Shown: in pieces, positions 33,922-46,330 of the stretch
Numbering within the stretch: position 1 is the first letter of the stretch
Layout of the letters: the number at the start of each line of letters is the position of its first letter
Source of the DNA: Nepenthes gracilis
Taxonomy: Eukaryota; Streptophyta; Magnoliopsida; Caryophyllales; Nepenthaceae
DNA length: 64,000 nt
NCBI GenBank assembly: GCA_033239525.1
Contig: BSYO01000011.1
Coordinates: forward strand, 10,507,973 to 10,571,972
Reading direction: 5' to 3'
Notes under the pieces: model-generated
Told to the model about the DNA's origin: nothing
The model's database searches: none
Seen by the model: only the letters and a program-made list of their open reading frames with translations
Made by a program: the position numbers and the translations under genes

Positions 33922-36900
33922 TGTAACGACCTAGTTTTTGAAACATAATAATTCCTAGTTATTTAGTTAAGATAATTAAGTTTAGGGTATATGGATTATG
34001 GAAAAATGAAGAAAAATTTAATTCGGAAGCGAAATTAGGCATCATGGATTCGGCACCCGAGCTACGCCTAAGGCGCCACTCTAGCAGATTTGACAAAATA
34101 GGTATGCCCGAGCAGCGCCCGAGGTGACACCCGGGCGCAAAAGATAGAATATCATGCCCGAAGAGCACTCGACGAATGCTCGAGTGTGACCCACTAGTTT
34201 GCCTTAGCACTCAATTCGCGCTTGAGTGCCGCTCTAGCGTGATCTAGAATCTTCCACCAACTTCCTTTTTGTTTATAAAAGGGAAAAGAAGGGGGAATGG
34301 AGGAGGCACGATGCAGAGCAGTATGAGAAGAGGGTGTGAGGTCCCAATCCCATAATATGATAATTAAAATGTAATTAAGTCAATAATGACCAAGGATTGG
34401 GTTTAAGATGTGGGAAAAGTGAGTTCGGAAGTAAAAGAGGAAATTGAGTTTTGTAAGGTACTGATTTTTAAGATATGATTAATATGGGTGAAGAGATTTT
34501 GGATTTTCAAAATATAATAATCGGGAGATAATTAAGTTGAAACAAGTAAATTATGGTTAAAAAGGTACGAGAGAAATCGGATTGAAAAGCCCGAAGTTTC
34601 AGAATTGGTAAATCGGGAGCAGAAGTTGTAAACTGAGAAATGTTGATTCATAAATAAGATTTCGGATTTTAAATTATAATAATTATGACTTATTAAGGTT
34701 ATATAATCAAAATTGGGATCTAAACGGGTCCTTTTCGTGCTGCATGCTCGATGTGCTTCTGACAAGCACCTGACGAGCACCCAGGCAGCGCTCAAGCGTA
34801 GGTCAAGCGCCATTTTAAGAATGTGGTGCTCAAAGCTTACTAGACGCGAGGCGGGAGTGAGGGAGGTTATGAGAAGTGCACCCGAGGCCGCTCGAGCGTC
34901 GTTGGGCGCACATTTACGAATGCAGTGCCTGAAGGGAACTCAATGAGCACCCGAGGCGCTGCCATGTTCAAAAGGAGAGCTCAAGCAGCACTTGAGCGCC
35001 CTGACGATTATAAAAAGGGGACGCGCGATTTTAGCAGTATTTCGGTGACGTCCTGCAGAGAGGAGAAGAAGAAAAGAGGGAAAAGGGAAGAGAAGAGGAA
35101 GAAATCCGCACGTTCCACTCTAATTCAGATAAAAATAATGGTAGATTGAGTTCAGGCAAGTGTATTTCAGACGTTATATACCGTTTTTACAGTGTTTTAA
35201 TATTTCCATGTTATCGTTTATCCTCTGGATCTCTTGATCTTCGATATTTGATATGAATAATGCATAAAACTCATGACTTTTGGGCTAAAATTCATGTTTA
35301 TGTATACATACTATGATAGATAGCTCTGATTTCATGATTTGGCTCACGATTTGCCTCCGTTTCGTGTTTCGGACCGTATATTGTAAACCCCAGCTTGAAA
35401 ATTGGAGGTTTTTGGTTTAAATGCATGATTTTGTATAGGTATTGGAATTATAGCATCGATTTCATGAATAAATATGTGTTTGGTGTCTGATTTAAGTTCG
35501 AAAATTTTGTATCGAACCCTAAAATGAAAATTTAGGAAATTTTATTGAAAACTTGGAATTTTAATGATTCAATCGTAAAATCGTTGCCCTGTAATATTTA
35601 TCGAATGATTTGTATTTGAAAACTCTGTATGGAACTATATTATCAAATTATGGAAACCCCCGAGGAATTGTATTATCCAACTATAGAAGTATTACCGAAC
35701 TATGGAAACCTTTGAAATCGTCTGAAAGAGTAACTGGATAAAACTTAGACTTAGTCTTGAAATATGATGATTTTGATTATGGAATTTCGAACAAATGCAT
35801 CGAGTTAAGCTAATCAGTAAGAAGAACGGACCCAGAACTATTGAATAGTTAGATAAGTTTATTCGACATGCCTTAGAACGTTATGGTTACGATAATCGAG
35901 GATAATGTTTAACCATCGAACTATCGAAATGAGAAATGTACCATCGAACTATCGAATTGAGAAATGTACCATCAAACTATCGGCCTTTAATTGTGTGGAT
36001 TGAATACAATTTATCTTTGATTATTAGTCCATCGCCTAGTAGAGTATACTATGTGGGTCCCTAGAATATCGAAGATAGAACTTTTGAGAAACAAATGAGC
36101 CTTGAAACTATCTCATAGATTTTGGCACGTGTTTAAATAGAAATATGCTTCATTCCCGTTTTCCGTTAATGCTTCTGTTCTTTTGATTATTATAATTTCT
36201 GTTCTAGTATAGTTATGTTTTATAGAAAGTGTGAATTATGATTTATTGAAACCTATTCACATAAACGCTCCATTTTTTCTGATGTTATTATGGTATTCTG
36301 CCTTATCGAATATATGTTATATATAAATGCATTACGTTCTACATGATTTGGTATATTGTTGGGTTTCGCCTCACTGTTTACTTTTTTTCCCTCTAGATGA
36401 GACGGTAGAGTTGGAACCAGATAAGAGAGAGTAATTTAAAGTTTACCCTGAAGAGTTTTGGAGACCTGAAGTAATTTGGAGAATTTGAGAAGAAATAGTT
36501 GAATGTAAATCCTAGATTTTGTATATGGATTATGTATATATAGATTTTGTATATGAAATGTATGTGATGCATGTGATGAAACAGACAATATGCTTCCGCA
36601 GGTTTATATAGTTGCTTCCGTTATATATTTTATAATTTTCTGTACAGGTCCTAAATGACATCTCTTGTCTAAATTCTGGTATAGTTGATAGTGTTGTTAA
36701 ATTAAGGTCATGAATGGCACTTGTGATCCTGTGAATGCGTGTTGTAGGAAAATTGTGGTATTGTGGATAGTTATGTGCTTGTATTGATCTTGATTTTGTA
36801 TTATGGTCAAGATTTTGAGGTCTGGATATTATGTATGCTTTGTACTGATGTAAATAAGCAGGTCATATATTTAGATTTTTGTCCAGTTTTTGATAAACTC

Positions 36901-39359
36901 TGTCAAAATTTCTACAAAATTTAGTGATGTAAATTTATGATTCTGTTTTGAATCCGTCTGACGGAGAGTCCTATGAAAATTAGGACCCGTTTCGTCACAA
37001 AGGGAGATGAAGAAGAAGGAGAAAAGAAAAAGAGAAAGGATTTTTAACGATTTCTAACCCGATCAGAGTAAGAAAAATAATAAATAGGTTGAGGGAAGTG
37101 TACCCTAACCTTTCTTCTCTTTGTTGTTTTTTGTTAGCTCCAAAACTCTCCATTTTTAAGATTCATATTAAATACTGCATGTTTTTTGATTCCCTCATGA
37201 TATTATGAATAAATTTTATATTTACGCATGAATATTATGAATTATTGATTTGATTGTATTGTATTATTCACGTTTCATGTCTGGATTGTGTCAGTTTACT
37301 ATTCACTAAACCCTAGAATGAAAAATAAGGAATAAATGCTGTGAAAAATAAATTATGACATGGAATTATGATATTGCAAAGTAATTGAGTTAATGGATGC
37401 ACTAACTGTTCTATTGCCAAAAGTTATACGATTAATATCTCTGAGGACCCCAAGATTTATCTGAAGAATTTAATTATGCAAAGAAATATGAGATTTGAAG
37501 AATAAAGAATTAAGATGAAGATGCAATGATCATGAATCATGAGTTATGATATATAAAGGTTGTATTATGAAGCAATAACATATATTAAATGATTTTTTAT
37601 GCAATCTGATTTGAAGTTATTCTAAAAGATTATCTAAAAGATATAATTATGTAAAGTAAGTAAACGAGTTGATATGAATGAATCAGTTCAAGTGACCATT
37701 GATGATTGAGAATCAAGGTTAAGAATCATGAACCAAGAATCAAGATCCCCCAAGTTAAGTGAAAATAGTAAGAAGCTGGACTAAGGATCGTTCAGTAGGT
37801 AACATTTTTTGGCTTGTCATAAATATTGCGGGGGAGACTCAAGGGTACTTTAGCCACGTATCCTGGCCGCTTAGTGAAGCGGGTGATATTCTTGACAAGC
37901 CTTAGGATGTTACAGTGATAATCGAGGATAACTCCGTCCACGGAATTATACGTGGTCCGCCTTCCTCGGAGTGTTACTATCGAGAACAAAAAATCAAGAA
38001 TCATGAGAATATGTATGCATAAGAAAGAAAGAACCAAGAACTAAAAATTTAATATCATCCTAGTTCTCGAAATGTAAATAAGGAGGACATCCTGGTCCCC
38101 AATATATAAATAAGGAGGAACCATGAGATGATATATGGATATGAAAGAATGGTCATCGTGATGAGGAGGATGTATGAGATGAAAGAAAGGTCCCCAAGAT
38201 AAGGAGGACACATAAGATGATACATAATGATGAAAGAACAAGAACTAAGGCGCCTCTATTATGAAAGAAAGAAAAACTAAGGCCTTTGATTATACACAAT
38301 CTATTCTCGATTATTTGTTCCCTCCGCTGGTAGGGTCTACTAGTCCGATCCCTCAAGATAATAAGAGTTCTAAAAGATAAAAAAGTTCTAAGCTATTTTA
38401 CGATTTCAGCAAGTACCTTAGACAAAGAAATTAGAATGAGAATTATATAAAAGAAAAACATAAAGTAATCAAGATAAGATTTGGCTCACAATCTCATAAG
38501 TGATGCACCATTTTATGCATGTGCTTTTTCCTATACATATTGACACTTTGAGCATGTTTCTCGGACTCAAGAATAGAGGAAGAAATAATTCAAGTTCATG
38601 AACCAAGACAAGAATTTGATCCCAAGTTCATGTTCACGCATTATTTTATGCATTTGCATCCTCAATAAGCTTATTTGTTTCCTAAACCCTTCTATGTTCC
38701 TTAACAATATATATATATATTTTTGTGTATCACATGAAAGTTTGCATGTTTTATTTTCGTCGTACTTTGCTTAACTTAAAACTCACTCTTGCTATTTTTA
38801 TTCCCTTCCAGATAGGGACTCATGAGCCAAAACTTGATGAGAAGAATAGAGATAAATGATAGCTAAGAAGGTAGCCGGATCTCAGAGACTCGAAAGTTTT
38901 GGATATCTTGATGAAATGTGAATGAAAACATTTCATGTATATTGTGTATTAAATTATGTAGTATCTTATTATGTTATAGAATGCTTCCCCAAATATGCAA
39001 GTGGATCTAGTTATGCTTCCATAGATGTAACGTTGGGTTGATACAAGTACCTAGATGACATCTCTCTTTTTGGATTTAATATAGAAATTGAAATATTGTG
39101 TTGGAGCCACGGAGGAATGGCATTGATGTTGATCCTGTGTATAAGTTTTGTGGATGCGTTATAGGTTGAAATTTCAAGATTTATTTGTTGTATAATTTGT
39201 AATGGTTGTGTTATTCAGATTGTGTGTATGGGTTTTGTCCATACTTAGGGAAGACTCTACCGAAATTTCTGTAAAAATTAGTGAATAAGATATCAGTCTT
39301 ATTCAGATAAGTAAGATAATTAATGGAAGGTCTTATAGGAGAAGACCCGTTCCGTTACA
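33922..39359 (+). mobile_element. Solo LTR inserted in the RT of element A (2.77 kb without its own insert)
   Basis: Ends are TGTAACG and CGTTACA, a perfect 7-bp inverted repeat. The 5-bp target duplication TCCTC flanks it (33917-33921 and 39360-39364). Its own U3 has a CTCGAG/GCGCC-rich block (34050-34250) and a TATA box TTTATAAAAGGG near 34270. It contains no coding domain and no primer site, so it is a solo LTR left by LTR-LTR recombination. A second LTR (34335-36999) is inserted just after its TATA region. The small frames at 37792-38356 are not genes. Confidence 0.88.
34335..36999 (+). mobile_element. Inner solo LTR nested in the outer solo LTR
   Basis: It starts TGTGAGG and ends CGTCACA (6 of 7 inverted-repeat positions). 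Flanks are GAGGG (34330-34334) and AAGGG (37000-37004), a 5-bp duplication with one mismatch. It carries a CTCGAG-bearing U3 (34740-35000) and a TATA-like TTATAAAAAGGGG near 35007. Length is 2665 bp. It is the reference copy for the family, and the copies at 11794 and 51352 align to it. Confidence 0.82.
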
Positions 39360-39790
39360 TCCTCTGGGCTCATTCGGATGTGATTGTAACCCGAGTACGC
39401 ATCCGCGAAGCTCAGTAACTCGTGTTCAGTTGTCGAGTCCACTAATAGGTCGATCTTGGGTAAAGGGAAGCTATCTTTTGGGCAAGCTTTGTTAACGTCG
39501 GTGAAGTCAACGCACATTCGCCATTTTTCGTTGCTTTTCTCTACCAGGACGACGTTGAAAAGCCAATCTGGATACTAGACGTCTCCGATGAAGTCGGCAT
39601 CCAGCAACATCTTCACTTCCACCCAGATGGTAATGAGTTTCTCCACGAAGTGACTTCTCCGCTTTTACCTGATGGGCTTACGGTTGGGATCGAGACCTAA
39701 CTTGTGGACCATTACTCCAACTGGAATCTCAGGCATGTCAGTGGGAGTCCATGCAAAGACGTCAGTGTTCTGTCATAAAAACGCGATCAG
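39360..39790 (-). pseudogene. Element A reverse transcriptase, N-terminal part
   Basis: The minus strand reads WLFNVVLVEKSN, then KWRMCVDFTDVNKACPKDSF, then FADAYSGYNHIRMSPED, where it runs into the solo LTR at the duplicated TCCTC. The RT frame resumes at 33921. A TAA stop lies near 39668. These are the palm and fingers blocks of gypsy RT. Confidence 0.85.
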
Positions 39791-39886
39791 TTCGTTACGC
39801 AGTAACCTGGTGAGTGAGCATCCAATCTGCACGCACCTCTCCGGGTCCTATAGATTTAGTCGGATTAGATCGATAACCTCACTAGA

Positions 39887-40400
39887 CTATGCTTGTTGCA
39901 GAGTTGTTTTGTCTTTATTGTCAAGTTCTCTTGCCATCTTGGTGCTGTCACTCGGTGTGATTTGGGATATGTGACATATTTGTCCAATGACTTGGTCACC
40001 TAGCACTTCGTCTATACCGCAGGCTATCAGAAATTTCATCTTCAGGTGCGGTGTTGATGTGACAGCTCCGAATGCTATTAGGCACGGGCAGCCTAGCATA
40101 GCGTTGTACACGGAAGGTAGGTTAACGACCAAGAAGGTGAGTGTATGACTCGCTATTCTCAGGTACATGCTTAGGGTGACCTACAGCTGGATTACTCCTT
40201 GAACGGCCACTAATTTGTTGTCAAGGCCATAGAGCGGGTCTTCGGCAGGTTTCAACTAACTCTTTCTTAAACTAAGTTTAAAAAATGTATCAAGGTAAAG
40301 CAAATTACCAGAACTTCCATTATTAATGAAGATTCACTTCAATTAGTACTCGACGCTACTTTCTGAAACGAATATAGATACAACAAGGGGATCTGCATGG
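39887..40400 (-). pseudogene. Element A protease region
   Basis: The frame includes FLVVNLPSVYNAMLGCPCLI, then GAVTSTPHLKMKF and GDQ. This is the conserved end of the Tat aspartic protease and its linker to RT. The part that should hold the active-site DSGS, to the right, is broken and I could not recognise it. Confidence 0.65.
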
Positions 40401-40561
40401 GAGGAGATTACATGTTCCATGTCATTATCACTAAAGCTAATGATATTGTCCTCAGTGCGCTACTTCTTCCGCCCAATCTGCTACTCCTTGTGATTTGTTG
40501 GGGTCTTAGCCGGCTGGATTGTAATTATGTTGACCATTCTAACAGCGACCCGATTCCGTGG

Positions 40562-41512
40562 CTAGGAAATCTCGGGTCCTTCCCTGCCTAAGGTGCCAAA
40601 GCTCTGCCCAGGGTTCCTGATGAACCTGGTAAGGTGGCCCCTCCTAATCAGCTCCTTGATCTTCCATTGAAGCGTCTTGCAATCTTCCATGGAATGTCCA
40701 AGAAATTGATGGAAATTGCAGTACTTGGCCGGATTTCCTCCCTCCGTTTCCTTAAGTGGTTTGGGCCACTTAAAGAACTTCTCCCCTCGGATTTGCATAA
40801 GGACGTTTGAACGTGTGTCAGTTAGGGGCATTAGGTTAATCGGCCAATAATCCCTTTGTTTTGGCACTCTGGTCCTATGCTGCTTCCTGCAGGAGTGATT
40901 GCCATCGTTGTACTTCCCCATTCCCTCAGTTGGAAAAGAGCGAAGCTGTTCAATCCTTTCAGGATACTTAGTCTTGTTGGCCTCTTCTACTGTTGCAAAG
41001 GCCCCAGTGATAGATTCTACCTCTAGGAAGGTCTGCAGATTCTTATGCGCCATGTGCCTAAAGAAGTCTCCATGCGTTAAATTAAAGATGAAACTACTAA
41101 ACTTTATCTCTTCTATGAGCCTGGGAATTTTTCTCGCTTCTGCCACGAAGCGATCCAGAAACGTTTGCGGATCTCTCCCTACTTCTGCTTGATATGGGAG
41201 AGATGTCAAGGCTACATCTCTTCCCGACGGTTGGAGGCATATTACACTAAGAAGAGGTCAGTGAGCTCTCTTTAGCTCTGGATCGAATCTGATGGGAGAC
41301 GATAGAACCAAATGCGAGCGTCTCCCATCAGCGTAAGAGGGAAGTAGCAGCACATGGTTGCATCCTTCAACCCTTGCAGACTCAGATGGATGCGAAAATG
41401 ATTGAGGTGATCCATGGAATCAGTACTCCCATCGTAAGAGTCAAGAGTTGGCATCTTGAACTTGGCCGGTATGGGACGGTTCAAGATCTGTGCTGCGAAG
41501 GGAGATACGTCC
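40562..41512 (-). pseudogene. Element A gag (N-terminus missing)
   Basis: Gag forms the particle that packages element RNA. The upstream frame (41512-41272) has NRPIPAKFKMPTLDSYDGST, then MDHLNHFRIHLSLQG and ARIWFYRLP. After a frame change, 41209-40562 continues with FLDRFVAEARKIPRL, FKWPKPLKE and the zinc-knuckle-like YCNFHQFLGHSMEDC, then IKELIRRGHLTRFI. The same motifs in the same order occur in the plus-strand gag at 62.8-63.9 kb, so both are Tat gags. The N-terminus is cut off at 41512 by element B's LTR. Confidence 0.85.
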
Positions 41513-43896
41513 TGTGACGGACCGTATTTTTTGTCAAAAATTTGATAAAATTCCCTCAATAATATGACTGTCGAGCTGATACAAAACCTATACAATTACC
41601 TGTACAACACAAAATACATCTAACAATCACAACAAACAATAATATATAGCATCAACACAAAACTACACAGGATCCGAATTGCCACTATGTAGTTTGGCTC
41701 CAACATTGTGTATCTATACACAATATCAGCCAAAGACAGATGTCACTAGGCACCTGTAATAAACCACAATATGCTGCGGAAGCATAAATAATCCAAACGA
41801 CAATGAAAATTAAAGTACCTAATCATTAGTCATTTGTACAATATATATTAATAAACCAAATTGAAATATGAAAGTATACATTTAATTACAATGTAAAATG
41901 TATAAGTCTTCTGATCCAGTTTTCTAAATTTTGAGCCTAGTTCACTTCTAGTTTCTATGCTATCTTATATGGTTTAATAGACCTGTACTTAACTGGAGAC
42001 AAGGAGAAGCAATAGTGAGTTAAAAAGCCCAGAAAGTGCACCATAACGAGGACGGTAACCAATATGAGCAAATAGAGCAGAAGCATAGGCGAAGTAGAGC
42101 AAGAAGGAGACATGATCATATTGTGGATGCACAAATATAAAATATGATCGAATGTGCTTTAGAATACAATTGGTTTATCATATTTGTCCTTCTTTTCTTT
42201 GAAATATGAATTATGCATTATTACTCATCTTTGCGAACCAAGGTCAGTAGGCTTTACTAATAAAAGGTGCGGCAGGACGAGAAAAGGATCATGATATCCA
42301 ACATTATCTAAGGTCACACGACATAATCAACGTCCAATATCAATTGCCAACATAGGCATCGATTAGCTAACATAGGCATAGCACCATGTGGCATATCACA
42401 CGCTACCCTTGCCTCCTGCGGTCCAGAAGTAGTCATTATCCTTCCACAGTAATATCATAAAGTTTAACAAGAGTATCACCCGTTTCAATAAACGGTCAGG
42501 ATACGTGGTCAGAGTAATCCTTGCATCTCCACTATGATACTCATGTCATGCCCAAGAATATCACCCATCTTAATATAGTCCATGATCCTAGTTTTATTAT
42601 TTATATTCATTTCAGGGAAAGTCCACCACATCCAATTTAATTCACATTATCTCCATTCGGGAGAATCAATCGTTCACATATCACATTGTGGATTTTTCTC
42701 CGACCACACATACGATTATTATCTTTGATTCAGATAATTCATTCATAATATCTCCAGTTCATTCACAATATCTCCAATTCATTCACAATATCTCAAACCA
42801 GGAGATCAATTCAATCACATATTCAATTATGGTTTCCCCCTCTGCATACTTTGTACAATCTTAATCTTTCATTCGGATTGAAATCTTTTCATGATTTCAT
42901 TTGCATATACGAATATCGTAAACATAGGAGATTCTTATTGCCGAGAGTCCGATTCGACTTTAGGGCTTCCGGTTAACGATTATCTTCACAATTAGTTATC
43001 GAATACATTTTTTAGGATAAGGAATTAAACATATGAATTATATATACAACTTAATTAACAATTAAACATGCAAAAATTATGCAAAATTCTTCCAAGGCTT
43101 GGTGAACAGTGCATGAATGTGTATATCGATTAATTAACAGAATTTCAACATCCAATGGGTAATCTAGCGAATCCAACACATGGGTAAACATATTCTCAAG
43201 TCAATTTATGAATCAATTTCAAATTTCATGCTCAAACGAGGTACGGGTTCAGGTTTAGGGTATCACGAATGGAAATTCACAATAAACTTCCAAAATCGGA
43301 AATCCAATCGGTAAATTAACTTACATAGGAGGATATGGATAATGATATTCTAATCTCAATTTACGCAAAAACCCTAAAAATCGGAGGCCAAAACTACCCG
43401 GACATTGGTGAATAGTGTGCGCGGTAGTTAGGGTTTTTGAGTTGCAAAAATCAGATGAAAACTAAGCAATTGGACATGCGATTCACATATATATATAATT
43501 AGGCTATAGGTATTACATATACATGTATGGGTCGAGTATCGGGACAATAATACCCGAAGGATAAGGAATGCAAATTGTCAGGGACAGAGAAAAAGATATA
43601 GATTTACTTGTCTCAACCCGATCTACCATTTCTACAATTAGCTCAAGCTTGAAATTAGACCCGAAGGCCTCCATTTCTCCTCCTATCCTTCGTGCGGTCT
43701 CCCCCAGCCGCCTCACCCGTGGCCACCGCTGCCTTGCCTGCGTGCTGCTGTCATCTGAGAACCATCGTCAACCACCGCCGGCCACCACAAGCTGCCGGCC
43801 ATGCCCACCGCTGCGCCACGGTCGTGGCAAAACCCTAACCCTCACTCCCTCTCTCCCCAATTTCTTCTCTCGTTTTTCTGCTTCAGCTTCATGTTG

Positions 43897-43961
<65 letters not shown>

Positions 43962-44150
43962 CATTTTTTAATTTCAAAATTTAAATTGATACTCGGACGA
44001 TCGAACGAGCGCACCTCGGGTACCGGCCCAATAATTCCAAATATTTTCTAAAATTTTTATAATATTAAATTAATTTTTATCACACCCAAATTACCCAAAA
44101 ATAAAAAAATAAATCCAGTTAAATCGAATAAAAATATTCGAGATATTACA
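41513..44150 (-). mobile_element. 3' LTR of element B
   Basis: The left end is TGTGACGGACC and the right end ATATTACA. To the right, the minus strand reads GAGAACGAAATTTTTATAAG and then GTGGTGGAGAA, the pol-end and polypurine-tract layout of plant chromoviruses, so this is the 3' LTR of a minus-strand element. The right 200 bp closely resemble the start of the solo LTR at 57887, including the shared GCACCTCGGGT/ACCCGAGGTGCGC block. A GC-rich, CCGCC-rich stretch lies at 43690-43840. Confidence 0.7.
43899..43957. repeat. (TTA)n microsatellite in the LTR
   Basis: Close to twenty perfect TTA units. In the plus frame they read as poly-tyrosine, which explains the 138-codon frame at 43568-43984; it is not a gene. 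Confidence 0.95.
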
Positions 44151-46330
44151 TTCTCCACCACTTATAAAAATTTCGTTCTCAAAATTTAACGGATCTCAAA
44201 TCTTAAGAATAGGGAATAGTCCTTCCAAATTTCGCCTTCGAACTCCCGAATCACTTTAATAGACAGACGATTATTTCTAGCGAACCTTAATCGTTCAAAT
44301 CATCCTGACCCTTAACATCTAATACCTTTTATCTAAAATCGAGATTGAAACCTTATCATAAGACAATTCCTAATCTCCCACAATGGCTAAACCCGATTAC
44401 ATGCTTACTTTCCCAATCATCTATACATGGGAGACTCTATGAAAATCCATCAACTTCGAAGACAAATCAAAATTCCAAATGGGCCTATCATAAATCTTCA
44501 AATGGCTAATCGAATTTTACTTCGATTCATCCTAAACCTCGAGAATGATCATTCACACAGAACATTAATCCTATCCTGCAATCTATAGCCCATGGGCCTA
44601 CACGGCCCCGCTGTGTTACTCTGATTAACAATCTATCAGGATACTAAGAATCCTCTTACAACGCATGCCTATTAATTTAAATTAGGCTCCTAGGTTACCT
44701 TGCAATTATAAACTTAAGGAAAATCCTAAGGATAGTGATAGGACTGAGGCAAAGCCTATAATCTTTAAACTACAATCAACCCAAAATTTCAAACTCGAAT
44801 ACTTATCTAACTCATCGTCCCGTCAGCATACCAACAAGCCGTCCGATCCTACCCCCACGTTTCATTCAAATCACGATAAATAGGCCATCCTAAACTACCA
44901 ATTCCATAATTATCCAAACAGTATCATGATTCTTACTGCCCTATCATCCTTGAAATCGAAATGGCGAGGGCTTCTCATCTTATAGTTTATTGGCCTCATA
45001 CTTAGGAGGTAGTTCTCTGTCCTAGAACCAAAGGCAGAGCACTCCCTTCGCTTAAATATTAGAAGTCATTTGAGAGTCATCCTGAAACACCTCCTATAGA
45101 GTATCAAGACATATTCCAACCAAAAATTCTTGGCACAAAATATTAGCAATACTACTCGCCTTACTTGAAGGACACAAAAGCACTCCTTTCAATCCTTAAG
45201 CCAATTAACCTGTCTGGGCAGTCATGTGGCCATCTCTTCCTGCAAGATGACCTCCTAGCCTCTTTTTGGATTATTTAAGTTTGGTTAGTTCCACAAGAGA
45301 CACCTATTGATTCTCAAGGATAGAACCCCAATGACCAACCTCAAACTATAGGTAGGGTGATATTGATTATAGGCTTCTACATCCTCTTTACCAAGGATAA
45401 CCACTCATTCAAGACAAGAGGTGTACACAATCCTAGAACTTCCTCAAAAGAATCTCATTCTCCATAACTTACTATACTCATCAGGGGTCAGCCCAAACAA
45501 TAAGGTCAACAAGTAACCCTTAATTCCTCGGAGGATATCCTCGCATGACCCATTCCGAAGAATATTGTTTGTCTCCATGGCAAACGCCTCACGTCGCTGC
45601 GGTCTTTGAGAACACTTATCGGATTACCCTTTCGGAATTAGCTAGGCCCAAGAAAGCCTCACAACTTCAAGACATTAATCAATCTTCCTACAAATGAGCC
45701 ATCGTTCTAAACTCTAAGGAATCACATTCTTGCTATCAGAGAAACCGCATGCCTAGCATAACGCTTCTCCTTTTTCCTTTCATACTTGAACACACGGCTA
45801 ACCGTCTTCCTCAATTCGAGGTAAGATCCTCAAATAGAGTTCACACTTCCCATTGATTCTAAAAATTCATCAATGAGGCTAACCCAAAAGCATTAAAGCG
45901 CCTTACGACGAAATACTCGATCAATGTCTCATCAGTTCTTTATAGAGTCCTCAAAATCGGGTGCCAATCCTTGGCACAACTCCACAGCAACCATCACTTT
46001 AATGATCAGGAAATGATTTGAGCTGATCGTTTCCTCTAGAAAGCGTCCTCAAACACTTACACCATCCAACACTTTGGTGACCACCAGATGATTCCCAAAT
46101 GAGGTCTTATATGCCAACTAATCTTAGCGCTTATATTCCTTAAGTGGCTTGTTGGCAAAATAACATCATATTGTTGCTACTCCACCCTCTATTTTTCATA
46201 TTCAAGATTTCAAAACTTGAAGGCAACTATTATATCCAATCGTCATAATTTGTGCTAGCATGACAACTACCCCCCTAAAAATTTTTTTACAATTTACCCC
46301 CCTAAAAAAATTTTTTTTGGTCCTCGAAAA
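44151..46330 (-). other. Long non-coding 3' region of element B
   Basis: No protein motif is recognisable between the end of pol and the 3' LTR. Two G-runs on the minus strand (rc of ACCCCCCTAAAAA at about 46268 and 46297) lie at the pol-proximal end. They resemble polypurine tracts and are near copies of each other. A second polypurine tract adjoins the LTR at 44151. Del-like elements are known for long non-coding regions here. Confidence 0.5.

Larger units (their letters stand above)
27434..41512 (-). mobile_element. Element A: Tat-lineage Ty3/gypsy retrotransposon with nested solo LTRs
   Basis: Read on the minus strand from the right, the order is gag (41512-40562), protease, RT (split), RNase H, a second archaeal-type RNase H, integrase (to about 31200), a 40-bp array, an antisense ORF and a 55-bp array near the far end. 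Gag-PR-RT-RH-aRH-IN with two RNase H domains marks the Tat (Ogre/Retand) group. The gag N-terminus, leader and 5' LTR are missing: the copy stops at 41512 where element B's LTR begins, and no continuation was found to the right. Several stops and frame changes show it is dead. Confidence 0.8.

Noticed and set aside
43568..43984. 138-codon plus frame ending in poly-tyrosine
   Set aside because: The tyrosines are a TTA microsatellite, and the rest lies within the 3' LTR of element B.
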